Shown here one piece after another: positions 41,246 through 50,160 of a stretch of 64,000 bases of DNA. Within the stretch, counting starts at the first letter, position 1; the number at the start of each line of letters is the position of its first letter. Location of the stretch: positions 310,001 through 374,000 of the forward strand of contig JAYQSP010000001.1 in the NCBI GenBank assembly GCA_038146925.1, in the 5' to 3' direction. Origin of the DNA: UBA830 sp038146925 (lineage in GTDB: Bacteria > Pseudomonadota > Alphaproteobacteria > MPNO01 > UBA830). Under the pieces are notes generated by a model, which made no database searches, was not told the DNA's origin, and saw only the letters and a program-made list of their open reading frames with translations. Both the position numbers and the translations under genes were made by a program.

Positions 41246-42952
41246 ATGGCTGATACGAAATACGACTACGTCATCGTTGGCGGCGGATCCGCCGGCTGCG
41301 TGATGGCCAGCCGGTTGAGCGAGCGGCCGTCCAACCGAGTGTTGCTTGTCGAAGCGGGCACCGATTTTCCGCCGGACAACCTGCCCGACCAGCTGCAGGA
41401 CGGGTTCGCCGGCGTTGCCTATAACGACAAACGCTTTATCTGGAACAACCTGCGCGTCACCGTGCCGCCGCGTCCCGGCAATGCGCCCGACACACGTCCC
41501 GACAAGCTGTATCAACAGGGTCGCGTGATGGGCGGCGGCTCGTCGATCAACGGCATGATGGCCAACCGCGGCAGCCCTCACGATTATGCCGACTGGGTGG
41601 AACGCGGCGCCGCCGGCTGGGGTTGGGACGACGTGCTGCCGTTTTTCAAGAAGATGGAATCTGACCGCGATTTCGACGGTCCTTTTCACGGCACGGACGG
41701 GCCGATCGGCGTGCGCCGGCTGTTTCCCGACATCTGGCCGGGATACACCGCCGCGATAATGGATGCCGCAAAGGCCGAGGGATTTGCGTATTTCGAAGAC
41801 ATGAACGCGGAGTTCGAGGACGGCTACTTCCCGATCACCATTTCCAATATCGACGACAAGCGGGTGTCCGCCAACGTCGCCTATCTGACCATGGAGGTCC
41901 GTGCCCGGCCCAATTTCGACATCCTCGACCGGGCGGAAGTCCAGCGCCTCAACTTCAACGGCACGCGCCTCGCCGGGCTGACGGTCAAACGCCCGGAAGG
42001 GATGCGCACCATCACCGCGAACGAGGTGATCGTGTCCGGCGGGTCCACCCATTCCCCTGCGATCCTGATGCGGTCGGGTATCGGCCCGGCGGCACAGCTG
42101 TCGCATCTCGGCATCGATGTGGTCGCCGACCGGGCAGGTGTCGGCCAGCATCTGATGGAACATCCGGGCGTTTCCATCGCGTCGTTCATGAAGCGCCCGG
42201 CGCGGCTGCCCGCCGGCATGCGCCGCCAGATGATCGCCTGCATGCGCTATTCGTCCGGCGTCGACGGCTGCGGTCCGGGCGACATGTTCATCGTGCCGAC
42301 CAACAAATCCGCCTGGCACCCGCTGGGCGACCGCATCGGCGCGACCATGGTGTGGGTCAACAACTCGTTTTCCACGGGCGAGGTGACGCTTGCTTCCGCC
42401 GATCCGGCGGTCGAGCCCAATGTCGATTTCAACATGTGCTCCGACGAACGCGACCTGATCCGCATCGTCCAGGCCACCCGCATGCTGGCGCGGATGCACG
42501 ATCATTCGGCGGTCAAAGACGCCGTCCACGATGTCTTTCCTGCCGCCTATTCCGAACGGGTGCGCAAGGTCGGCGATTTCAACGGCATGAACAAATTCAA
42601 GACCTGGGTTGCTGCGACGCTGATGGATCTCGGCGGTCCGGTCCGCCGCGCCTTTATCGACAATGTCATCCGCGAAGGCCCGACGCTTCGCGAACTGCTG
42701 GAAGACGACGACGCTATCGCCGACTGGGTGCGTACCACCGTCACCGGCCACTGGCACGCGTCCTGTACCTGCCGCATGGGCGCGGCGGATGACCCCGGCG
42801 CGGTGACCGATCCGTCGGCGCGGGTCTACGGTGTGGAAGGACTCCGCGTCTGCGACGCGTCGATCATGCCGCGGGTGCCGCGGGCCAACACGAACTTCCC
42901 CACCATGATGATGGCGGAAAAGGTGGCGGATACGATTCTGGCGGGAGGGTAG
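41246..42952 (+). CDS. GMC-family FAD oxidoreductase (choline dehydrogenase-like)
   Basis: This 568-residue enzyme has the FAD dinucleotide fold (YVIVGGGSAGCVMASRLSE), GMC signature 1 (GRVMGGGSSINGMMANRG) and signature 2 (GGSTHSPAILMRSGIGP). Near the C-terminus TGHWHASCTCRMG holds the catalytic His region. GMC enzymes oxidise alcohols; betaine pathway genes are absent, so the substrate is unclear. It is a single gene. Confidence 0.92.
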   Translation: MADTKYDYVIVGGGSAGCVMASRLSERPSNRVLLVEAGTDFPPDNLPDQLQDGFAGVAYNDKRFIWNNLRVTVPPRPGNAPDTRPDKLYQQGRVMGGGSSINGMMANRGSPHDYADWVERGAAGWGWDDVLPFFKKMESDRDFDGPFHGTDGPIGVRRLFPDIWPGYTAAIMDAAKAEGFAYFEDMNAEFEDGYFPITISNIDDKRVSANVAYLTMEVRARPNFDILDRAEVQRLNFNGTRLAGLTVKRPEGMRTITANEVIVSGGSTHSPAILMRSGIGPAAQLSHLGIDVVADRAGVGQHLMEHPGVSIASFMKRPARLPAGMRRQMIACMRYSSGVDGCGPGDMFIVPTNKSAWHPLGDRIGATMVWVNNSFSTGEVTLASADPAVEPNVDFNMCSDERDLIRIVQATRMLARMHDHSAVKDAVHDVFPAAYSERVRKVGDFNGMNKFKTWVAATLMDLGGPVRRAFIDNVIREGPTLRELLEDDDAIADWVRTTVTGHWHASCTCRMGAADDPGAVTDPSARVYGVEGLRVCDASIMPRVPRANTNFPTMMMAEKVADTILAGG

Positions 42953-42956
42953 TCCC

Positions 42957-43023
42957 CGGGAGATTTCTGCCTTCGCGGGAATGACGCCAGAATTTATGAC
43001 GCCGTCATCCCCGCGCTGACGAT
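42957..43023. repeat. REP-like repeat copies between GMC gene and permease
   Basis: GGGAGATTTCTGCCTTCGCGG and GTCATCCCCGCGCTGACG form two related palindromic units, separated by about 20 bases. They belong to the same dispersed family as 30467 and 31872. Confidence 0.5.
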
Positions 43024-43115
43024 GATCGGCGGCGAGATCGCGGAGGAGAAGGGCGAGACGGCGGCTGCCGCCGAACAGCCCCTTCTGAATGACACGGTAC
43101 CGGGTTCGCCGTTTT

Positions 43116-44051
43116 TTATCGCGCCCCGACGATGCGCCGGTAAATCGGCACCGCGACCAGCGGCAGTATGTAGATCGGAAACTGTCCGACAACGAAATAG
43201 ACCAGCAGGTCGTAGGACGCGCTTTCGCTGACCGCGGCCAGTACCAGGGCCACGTTGGTGTTGCCGGTTATCAGCCCGATGGTCACGGCTGCCTTGCGCC
43301 CAATGCGCCAGAAGACAGCGGCCGCGAATATCTGCAGACCGATATTCACGGCGAACGTTGCGACCGTGACGACGGTGGTGAATGCTGGCTTCGCAACCGC
43401 GAAATCCGGCAGGCCGGACATCAGCGACACCGCCACGCCGACCATCCCGAACACCATGATGCCGTCCATCCGCGAGGCCTGCGCCTGCAGGAAAGCGGGC
43501 TTCAGGACCCGCCGGGCGATCACCGCGATCAGGAAACTGGCGCCCACGATTCGCCCCAGCCGCCACATCAGTTCCCAAACGGTGACGTCCAGCTCTATCC
43601 CCAGCAGCCACAGCGCCAGCGGCGGCAGGGTGAACGGCACCAGCGCATAGGACAGTACCGTGATAATCAGCGCCAGTGCCGCGTCGAGCCCGAAAAGCAC
43701 GCACAGCGCCGGCGCCGACATAATGGGCGTGGTCAGGGCGTGGAACACGATGCCTGCGCCGAGCGGCCCGCCGATACCGGCGGCGACCGTCAGCCCCCAC
43801 AGGATCAGCGGCGCGATGCCCATCGAAAAGACGAAGATGACCGCGATCAGCCCCGGGCGGCGGAAATAGCCCTTTAGCGCCGCCGGTTCGATCCGCATCA
43901 TCGACAGCGACAAATTCATCACGATCAGGGCTTCCAGCCACGGGGCCAGCGCATCCGCCAAGGGCTGCCAGGCGATGCCGCCGAACACTCCGGCGGCGAG
44001 GAACCAGGTTGCGCGCCCGGCGACCCAGTCCAGCCCGCGCAGCAATATCAT
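43116..44051 (-). CDS. Bile acid:sodium symporter-like (SBF/BASS) permease 2
   Basis: This 311-residue membrane protein has about 10 helices, with paired motifs such as MNLSLSMMRIEP, TTPIMSAPALC and TIGLITGNTNVALVLAAVSE. The fold resembles the BASS/arsenite-carrier superfamily. The ATG at 44051 (MILLRGLDWVAGRATWF) overlaps the stop of the upstream permease (ATGA). The substrate is unknown; the operon context suggests an aromatic or other carboxylate. Confidence 0.8.
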   Translation of the reverse strand: MILLRGLDWVAGRATWFLAAGVFGGIAWQPLADALAPWLEALIVMNLSLSMMRIEPAALKGYFRRPGLIAVIFVFSMGIAPLILWGLTVAAGIGGPLGAGIVFHALTTPIMSAPALCVLFGLDAALALIITVLSYALVPFTLPPLALWLLGIELDVTVWELMWRLGRIVGASFLIAVIARRVLKPAFLQAQASRMDGIMVFGMVGVAVSLMSGLPDFAVAKPAFTTVVTVATFAVNIGLQIFAAAVFWRIGRKAAVTIGLITGNTNVALVLAAVSESASYDLLVYFVVGQFPIYILPLVAVPIYRRIVGAR

Positions 44052-44980
44052 GCCTTGATGAGCCGCCGGTAGATCGGCAGCGCCACGACGGGGAGGAAAT
44101 ACATCGGCACCTGGCCGAGGACGAAATAGGCGATCAGTTCCGGCGAGGCCTTGTCGGCCAGCACCACCATGACGAGGCCGAGATTGGTATTGCCGGTCAC
44201 CAGACCGATGGTCAGCGCCTCGCGCCGGCCGAGCTTCAGGAACAGGACCGTGCCGAACACCTGCATCGCGATATTGGCGGCGAAGGCTGCGATCAGGGTC
44301 AGGATGACATAGTCGATCCTGCCGACGGCGAAGGCTGCGATGCCGTCCATGATGCCGAGACAGAAAATGACCACGAACACGACGCCCAGCCCGTCGATCG
44401 CCCGCGCGTTGCGCACCAGGGTTTCCCGCCGGAACACCCATCGCCGGAGTGCGAAGGCCAGCGCCGCCGGCACCGCGATGGTCGCGAACAGGCGGATGAA
44501 CATTTCCCAGATGGTGACGCCCAGATCGAATCCGATCAGCCACACCGACAGCGTCGGCAGGGTGAAAGGCACCACGGCATAGGTCGTAACCATGGCGGCG
44601 ACGGCCAGTGCGGCATCCAGTTCCAGAATGGTCGCAATGGCGATGGCGGAACTGATCATCGGCGCCGCGGCCATCAGGAACAGCCCCTGTTCCAGCCCCG
44701 GCGGGATCGTCAGCGGCTGCAGCAGCAGCCACATCATCAGCGGCGCGGCGATCAGGTTGACGATCACGATGGCCGCCAGCACGCGCGGCCGGCGGATGTA
44801 ACCGCGCAGCTTGTCGACGTCCAGCCGCACCATGGCGATTGCCAGCAGGATCACCATGGCAGGCAGGATAAAGGGCCGGAAAAATTCGGCGACCGGCTGC
44901 GCGACGTAACCGACGACCAGCGCCCCCGCCATCAGCCAGGTGGCGACGCCGGCGATCCGCTCAAAGGCGGTCCGGATCAA
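44048..44980 (-). CDS. Bile acid:sodium symporter-like (SBF/BASS) permease 1
   Basis: This is a 310-residue paralogue of the next gene with motifs MAAAPMISSAIAIATILELDA and TIGLVTGNTNLGLVMVVLAD. The likely start is a TTG at 44980 that overlaps the cupin stop (TTGA). Longer upstream reading into the cupin gene gives an Arg-rich, non-membrane sequence and was rejected. Both permeases share about 10 helices and the same C-terminal PIYRR sequence. Confidence 0.8.
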   Translation of the reverse strand: MIRTAFERIAGVATWLMAGALVVGYVAQPVAEFFRPFILPAMVILLAIAMVRLDVDKLRGYIRRPRVLAAIVIVNLIAAPLMMWLLLQPLTIPPGLEQGLFLMAAAPMISSAIAIATILELDAALAVAAMVTTYAVVPFTLPTLSVWLIGFDLGVTIWEMFIRLFATIAVPAALAFALRRWVFRRETLVRNARAIDGLGVVFVVIFCLGIMDGIAAFAVGRIDYVILTLIAAFAANIAMQVFGTVLFLKLGRREALTIGLVTGNTNLGLVMVVLADKASPELIAYFVLGQVPMYFLPVVALPIYRRLIKA

Positions 44981-45456
44981 TAGGGCGAACCGTCCGTGCG
45001 GGTAAAGACCGGGGCTTCGCCGGCGACGCGCTTCATCACCATGTCGTCGTCGGGATAATGCACGTCTTCGCGCGCCGACCGGTTGCCGACTTCGAGATAG
45101 CGGACCACCGCGTCGCTGCGGTTTTCCAGCCGGTGCGCATCGCCCGAACCGGCCGGGAAACAGGCGCACATGCCGGCCCGCAATTGCTGTTCGCCTTCAT
45201 CGGTGACCAGCGTCGGCGTGCCTTCGGTGATGTAGATGAATTCGTCTTCTTCGGTATGCCAGTGGCGCAGGGCAGACACCGATCCCGGTTGCATTTCGGT
45301 CAGGTTGACGCCGAATTTCGTCAGCCCGTTGGGGTCGCCCAGCGCGCGCCTTGCCTTGCCGTTCAGCACACTGTCGTTGGGCGGCGGATAGGGGTTGCGC
45401 TCGATGGCTTCAACGTCGAGCGGATCGAAGGCGGGACCGTTAGCGTTGTTGGACAT
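44977..45456 (-). CDS. Cupin-domain protein
   Basis: This 159-residue single cupin has metal motif 1 in LRHWHTEEDEFIYITEG (H-x-H-x4-E) and motif 2 in GDAHRLENRSD. Related proteins are often annotated as cupin/sugar-isomerase-like with a C-terminal DVHYPDDDM segment, also seen here. It lies 13 bases after the UbiD-like gene and overlaps the permease start, so it is embedded in the operon. No enzymatic function is assigned. Confidence 0.85.
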   Translation of the reverse strand: MSNNANGPAFDPLDVEAIERNPYPPPNDSVLNGKARRALGDPNGLTKFGVNLTEMQPGSVSALRHWHTEEDEFIYITEGTPTLVTDEGEQQLRAGMCACFPAGSGDAHRLENRSDAVVRYLEVGNRSAREDVHYPDDDMVMKRVAGEAPVFTRTDGSPY

Positions 45457-45469
45457 GGTAAGAAACTCC

Positions 45470-46873
45470 TCAATCAGGCAGAAAATCGGCGAGGTCGACG
45501 CTGTCGTAATTCTTCGGCATCGCCATCGTAAACCGCGCCCGGCCGTCCGGGTCGGTCACTGCCGGCTTGGTCGCGTCGATGATTGTCTTGGTGCCGATGC
45601 GATGCATGGCGCTCTGGCCCGGCACGATGTCGGATACGTTGTCGAGCGACCATGTCCGCGCGTTGGGAATCTTGATCACGTCGCGTTCCGCATGCACCCG
45701 CGTTGTCAGCGACCAGAATACCTGGCGCATGTCGGAGGCGTCGATGTCTTCGTCGACCGCGATGGCGAGCTTGGGGTGCATCTGCGGGCCAGACAGCGCT
45801 GCCATCAGCGCAGTCTTGGCCTGGCCTTCGACGCGCGGACGCAGCTTGACCACCACGGCCATCATCCCGGCAAGGCCGAGACAGCGAAGATCGAGCAGGT
45901 CGAGCCCGCCCTCGACGTTCTTCAGATGCTCCCACAGTAGCATGTCGATGGCAGTGGCGACCAACGCCTGGGTATCGGTCATCGGCGCGCCGCACTGCAT
46001 GGCGTAGAAGATGGGCTTTTCGCGCCGGGTGATGCATTTGACGTCGAGATACTGGGTAAACCCCTCCATGGCATAGCCGCCCGATCCTTCACCGAACGGG
46101 CCTTCGGGCGTATGGGCGTCGGGCGGGATTTCGCCTTCGAGAATCATCTCGGCTTCGGCCGGCACCTCTATGTCGATGGTCTCGCATTTCACCATGCGCA
46201 CCGGCTCGCCCATCAGCGCGCCGGCGACGGTCAGCTCGTCGACGCCATAGGGGGCGGTATAGGACGACGAAAAATAGATCGCCGGATGCGCGCCGACCAC
46301 CATCGCCACCGGCATCGGCTCGTTGCGTTCCTGGTATTTCTGATAGATGCGCAGCGCCTGGCGCGGGCAGATCAGGTATCCGGTGCGGTTTTTACCCATG
46401 ATCTGCTGGCGGTGGATCGACATGTTGCGGATGCCGGTATCCGGGTCCTTGATGATGGCCATGCCGGACGCGATGAACGGGCCGGGGTCGAGTTCCGACG
46501 TCCATGCCGCTGGCACCTTGGTCAAATCGACGTCGTCGCCTTTCAGCACCACCTGTTTCACGGGTGCGTCGGCGGCATCGACCATCACCGGGTCAATCGG
46601 CGATTTCACACGCGTATTGAAGGTTTCGATCACGTCTTCCTCGGCGACGCCAAGGCCGATGCCCCATTTGCGCCGGTCGGTCAGAATCTGGTTGCAGACA
46701 TGCCAGTCCGGAAAGCCGGTCAGATTGTCGAACAGCGACGCCTTGCCGAGCCGGTCGTATGTTTTCCAGCCGATGGCGGTCAGGTTTTCATGCGGGTCGA
46801 CTTCCTTGCGAAACCGCACCAGTTCGCCCTGCTGTTCCAGATTGGCGAGATATCCCCGGATCGACTGATCCAT
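45470..46873 (-). CDS. UbiD-family (de)carboxylase
   Basis: This 467-residue protein of the prenylated-FMN-dependent UbiD family has RGYLANLEQQGELVRF at the start, IRNMSIHRQQIMGKN, and EGPFGEGSGGYAMEG with the catalytic-type Glu. It probably decarboxylates an aromatic or alpha,beta-unsaturated acid, or carboxylates in reverse. No ubiX for cofactor synthesis is in the window. It heads a four-gene operon with a cupin and two permeases. Confidence 0.92.
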   Translation of the reverse strand: MDQSIRGYLANLEQQGELVRFRKEVDPHENLTAIGWKTYDRLGKASLFDNLTGFPDWHVCNQILTDRRKWGIGLGVAEEDVIETFNTRVKSPIDPVMVDAADAPVKQVVLKGDDVDLTKVPAAWTSELDPGPFIASGMAIIKDPDTGIRNMSIHRQQIMGKNRTGYLICPRQALRIYQKYQERNEPMPVAMVVGAHPAIYFSSSYTAPYGVDELTVAGALMGEPVRMVKCETIDIEVPAEAEMILEGEIPPDAHTPEGPFGEGSGGYAMEGFTQYLDVKCITRREKPIFYAMQCGAPMTDTQALVATAIDMLLWEHLKNVEGGLDLLDLRCLGLAGMMAVVVKLRPRVEGQAKTALMAALSGPQMHPKLAIAVDEDIDASDMRQVFWSLTTRVHAERDVIKIPNARTWSLDNVSDIVPGQSAMHRIGTKTIIDATKPAVTDPDGRARFTMAMPKNYDSVDLADFLPD

Positions 46874-46912
46874 GCCCCTTGCACTCCCTGATTTTTCTTG
46901 CCCCGTTTATGG

Positions 46913-46918
46913 CATAAT
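46913..46918 (+). promoter_or_regulatory. Possible -10 element before the small protein gene
   Basis: CATAAT at 46913-46918 lies 33 bases upstream of the ATG at 46951. A convincing -35 is not visible (a weak TGATTT occurs 18 bases upstream). Support is limited to this hexamer. Confidence 0.25.
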
Positions 46919-46950
46919 CGGGGAAACCGCGCCATGCAGGGGAGGAACAC

Positions 46951-47022
46951 ATGCCGGGTACCGAGATCAGGAAAATCGTCACCATTGTCAAGGACATCCT
47001 ATCGAAGCTCGGCGGCAGATAG
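46951..47022 (+). CDS. Small protein, 23 residues, strong ribosome site
   Basis: GGGGAGGAACACATG gives a near-ideal Shine-Dalgarno 7 bases before ATG. The product starts MPGTEIRKIVTIVKDILSKL and is a single amphipathic helix with Lys/Arg and Val/Ile faces. It is divergent from ubiD and is followed by a REP-like hairpin. It could be a regulatory or membrane-associated microprotein. No homologue is recognised. Confidence 0.5.
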   Translation: MPGTEIRKIVTIVKDILSKLGGR

Positions 47023-47057
47023 ACGCAGCCTTTTTATCGAACGACCGCCCCCCTGAC

Positions 47058-47088
47058 TGTCATCCTGGACCAAGCCGGGATGTTTTTT
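47058..47088 (+). terminator. REP-like hairpin with T-run
   Basis: CATCCTGG and the later CCGGGATG pair around a short loop and are followed by six T residues (about 47083-47088). It lies 40 bases after the small-protein stop and may terminate its transcript. It also belongs to the GTCATCC repeat family. Confidence 0.5.
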
Positions 47089-47131
47089 GATGAGCGAAGA
47101 CCGGTGCAATACCGCATAAGCGGAACGTGAA

Positions 47132-47494
47132 CTAATCCTTTATCTCGACGATCCGGTCGGACGAAGAATGCACGCCGTGAGTGACGAGAGGCGTATCGCC
47201 GATGACTCGGAATCCGTGTGCCGTGTTCGGGGGGAATACCATCGTCATGCCGGGGCCGATTTCGGTGGTGCCGTCCAGGCCGTCGATCCAGGCTTCGCCG
47301 GTGCCTTCCAGCACGGTGACGATCTCGACGTAGGGATGCGAGTGGTTCGGCGTGGCGTAGCCGGGCGGCGAGGTCTGGATGCCGCAGCGGACAGGGGTGG
47401 AGCCGGCGTCGTCGCCAACCAGCGTGCGATAGGTTGCGCCGCCCGGAAATTCTTCTTCCGCGACATCGACGTGGCGGATGATCGGACCGTTCAT
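47132..47494 (-). CDS. Cupin-domain protein
   Basis: This 120-residue single cupin has metal motif 1 NHSHPYVEIVTVLEGTGEAWI and motif 2 PPNTAHGFRV. Its ATG overlaps the stop of the ChrR-like bicupin upstream (ATGA), so translation is coupled. It is the last gene of the TAXI-TRAP operon. The enzyme role is unknown; such cupins often bind carboxylate or sugar ligands. Confidence 0.85.
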   Translation of the reverse strand: MNGPIIRHVDVAEEEFPGGATYRTLVGDDAGSTPVRCGIQTSPPGYATPNHSHPYVEIVTVLEGTGEAWIDGLDGTTEIGPGMTMVFPPNTAHGFRVIGDTPLVTHGVHSSSDRIVEIKD

Positions 47495-48168
47495 GGGACT
47501 ATTCCTCCGAAGCGAACATACAGGATAGCACCTTTCGGCGATCTTACGGTATGGGCCGATCCCGGCGGAGACCGCGTCCAGGTGCCGGCTGGATAGACGC
47601 CGAACTCGTCCTCGAATTCGCCGTCGATCACGAAGACTTCCTCGCCGTTCGGATGGCCGTGATGCGGCGCCTCGGCGCCGGGTTCGAGTTTCAGCAGCTG
47701 GGTCCATTCCCGGTAACCACCCTGCCGATAGAGCGGCTTCTGCCACACGCCGGTGTCCGTGCGCGGCTGCCAGTCCAGCGCGTTGGTATTCATTTCCACC
47801 TGTGTGCGGCCTTCGCCCCGATACTGGCACAATTTGACGAACAGCGTGCAGCCGTCTTTCGAAAACGGTGCGTGGCTGGTGCCGTCGGGGTTCAGCAGAT
47901 AGGTGCCGGCGGGGTAATCGCCGTGTTCGTCCGAAAAAACGCCGTGGAGAACGAAAATCTCCTCGCCGTCGGGATGATTATGGGTGGGAAATTCGCTGCC
48001 CGCGTCGTAGCGGACGACGGAGGTGACGATACCGGCTTCGGCAGGTCCGACGAGATACAGGCGCTTGCGCCAGACCGTGGGCGACGGGCTCGGCTGCCAG
48101 TCCATCTCTCCGGAGCGGACGACCGCGCGGGCGGTCAAATCTGCATTGAGTTTGAGAGCTTCATTCAT
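47491..48168 (-). CDS. Double-cupin (ChrR-like) protein
   Basis: The 225-residue protein has two repeats: SEFPTHNHPDGEEIFVLHGVFSDEHGDYPAGTYLLNPDGTSHAP and AEAPHHGHPNGEEVFVIDGEFEDEFGVYPAGTWTRSPPGSAHT. Each has H-x-H, a Glu pair and a later His, as in the cupin domain of the ChrR anti-sigma factor. An N-terminal zinc anti-sigma domain is absent, so it is more likely an independent cupin. It is co-transcribed with the TRAP permease upstream. Confidence 0.87.
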   Translation of the reverse strand: MNEALKLNADLTARAVVRSGEMDWQPSPSPTVWRKRLYLVGPAEAGIVTSVVRYDAGSEFPTHNHPDGEEIFVLHGVFSDEHGDYPAGTYLLNPDGTSHAPFSKDGCTLFVKLCQYRGEGRTQVEMNTNALDWQPRTDTGVWQKPLYRQGGYREWTQLLKLEPGAEAPHHGHPNGEEVFVIDGEFEDEFGVYPAGTWTRSPPGSAHTVRSPKGAILYVRFGGIVP

Positions 48169-48228
48169 GGGGTGGAGATCTTGTCTTACGTCCCGCGGTC
48201 AGGGCCGGACCGGAACCGGCCGGCCACG

Positions 48229-50118
48229 TCATTCCGCCGGCGCAGGATCGAGCACCTTGATCGTGCGCGTGATCGCGTAGACCAGCCCCAGACCGGCCGC
48301 CGCAACCGCCAGCGTGGCGGGGTTTTCGGCGCCCAGCCAGATCGTTGATGAGCCGACCGTCAGACAGGCGGCGTACATGCCGATGGCCGCCAGCCAGCCA
48401 CCGGCCTTCCCTCTGCCCAGCACGGTGACCGAATGCGCCAGCAGGAAACCCGCCGCGATACACGTGGTTACGACATAGACGACCGCCATCGTCGACCCGT
48501 CGAGAATCAGCGCCGGATTGAACGCCCACAGATAGGGCAGCAGGTAGGCGGTCGCCGCCAGCTGCACGCCGATGAAACCGGTCTTCCACATATCGGCGCC
48601 CGCCATCTCGGCCGCGACCATCGATGCGATGGCGACCGGCGGCGTCAGCATGCTGATCAGGCCGAAATAGAACAGGAACAGATGGGCGCCCATCGGTACG
48701 AGGCCCATCTTGATCAGGGCCGGTCCAATCACCGACACCAGCACGATATAGACGGTCGCCGTCGGCATGCCCATCCCAAGCACGATGCAGATCAGAGACG
48801 TCAGCAGCAGCATCACGAAGATGCCGTAGGTTTCCCCCAGATGGGCGAGAATGATGCTGAGCTGGAAGGCCAGCCCGGTCGAATTCATCACGCCGAGAAT
48901 GATGCCCGCGGCGCCGGCGATCAGGACCAGCGGCACAAGAATCTCGCCGCTGCCGAACAGGAAGCTCTTCCAGTGTTCAAGGCTGGGCGGGCGCCGGTCG
49001 CGGACGACCATCAGCACGATCAGGCTGGCCGCCGAATAAAGCGCCGCCACTCCCGGCGGATACCCCATCCAGAACAGGAAATACATGAGGATCGCGATGG
49101 GCAGCACGAAGATCCAGCCGACCTTCATAACCTCCCAGACGATGGGCAGGTCCGCCTCAGGCAGGCCTCGGATGTTGAACCGGCGCGCGACCGCGTCGAC
49201 CTGGATGAACAGCACCAGGAAATACAGCAGCGCCGGCAATGCTGCGGCGATAACGACGTCCTGATAGGGCACTTCAAGAAATTCGGCGATGATGAAAGCG
49301 GTTGCGCCCATGACCGGCGGGGCTATCTGGCCGCCGTTGGATGCAACGGCCTCGATGGCGCCGGCGTATTCCGGCTTGAAGCCGGTCTTTTTCATCAGCG
49401 GAATGGTGACGATGCCGGTCGACATGATGTTGCCGACCGTGGAGCCGGAGATCGTGCCGAACGCGCTGGACGCGACCACGGCAACCTTGGCCGGTCCGCC
49501 GCGGCGGTGGCCCATCCAGCCCATGGCGAGATCGGTCAGGAAGGATGTGCCGCCACTGACTTCCATCAGCTTGCCGAAGATGATGAAGGCGAGCACGAGG
49601 TTCAGGACGACCTGAAGGACCAGTCCCGGAACGCCGTTATTGTCGGCATAGAAATAAGTGATCGTTTTGGTCGGTGGGAAGACGGCGGCTTCGAGCGCGC
49701 CGGGCAGGTGGTCGCCTAAGAATGCATATAGGATCAGTACCCAGACCAGGCAGGCGATGATCTTGCCGGCCGCCTTGCGCAGGCCTTCCATCATCAGGAT
49801 CAGCGCAAGCGCGCCGGGAATCCACTTGTCCGGCGTGCGTTCGTGGGCGGTGACGATCCAGTCTTCGAAATTGTAGGCCATCCAGAACCACGAAAAGAAC
49901 GCGATTAGCGAAAGCGCGATTTCAAGCAGGCCGGGCTTTTCGAAATAGGGATAGGTGAGAAACGCGCTCGCGCAGGCGAGACCGAGGACGACGGCGATAA
50001 CCTGCTGGAAAGTCAGGGCGACGCCGAAATAATCCGTGACGGCAAGTATCCAGCCGATACCGATGACTGGAATGGCAGCAAGACAGACGCGCAGGAAAAC
50101 CCCGTTGAATTTATCCAT
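48229..50118 (-). CDS. TRAP transporter fused permease (TAXI type)
   Basis: This 629-residue membrane protein fuses the small (4-helix) and large (12-helix) permease subunits. Recognisable large-subunit motifs are FGTISGSTVGNIMSTGIVTIPLMKK, EAVASNGGQIAPPVMGATAF and MGMPTATVYIVLVSVIGPAL. Such fused permeases pair with TAXI solute receptors, and one lies immediately upstream. It is energised by an ion gradient and usually imports organic acids. The order receptor-permease-cupin-cupin suggests a catabolic substrate. Confidence 0.93.
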   Translation of the reverse strand: MDKFNGVFLRVCLAAIPVIGIGWILAVTDYFGVALTFQQVIAVVLGLACASAFLTYPYFEKPGLLEIALSLIAFFSWFWMAYNFEDWIVTAHERTPDKWIPGALALILMMEGLRKAAGKIIACLVWVLILYAFLGDHLPGALEAAVFPPTKTITYFYADNNGVPGLVLQVVLNLVLAFIIFGKLMEVSGGTSFLTDLAMGWMGHRRGGPAKVAVVASSAFGTISGSTVGNIMSTGIVTIPLMKKTGFKPEYAGAIEAVASNGGQIAPPVMGATAFIIAEFLEVPYQDVVIAAALPALLYFLVLFIQVDAVARRFNIRGLPEADLPIVWEVMKVGWIFVLPIAILMYFLFWMGYPPGVAALYSAASLIVLMVVRDRRPPSLEHWKSFLFGSGEILVPLVLIAGAAGIILGVMNSTGLAFQLSIILAHLGETYGIFVMLLLTSLICIVLGMGMPTATVYIVLVSVIGPALIKMGLVPMGAHLFLFYFGLISMLTPPVAIASMVAAEMAGADMWKTGFIGVQLAATAYLLPYLWAFNPALILDGSTMAVVYVVTTCIAAGFLLAHSVTVLGRGKAGGWLAAIGMYAACLTVGSSTIWLGAENPATLAVAAAGLGLVYAITRTIKVLDPAPAE

Positions 50119-50160
50119 CGGAGCTCTCCTGCGCGTGTTCGTTATTGAGCGGTGCGATGC

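Noticed and set aside
41243..43192. Minus-strand frame of about 650 codons across the GMC gene
   Set aside because: It is antisense to a GMC oxidoreductase with both family signatures. The translated sequence is His/Arg/Gly-rich without domain features.
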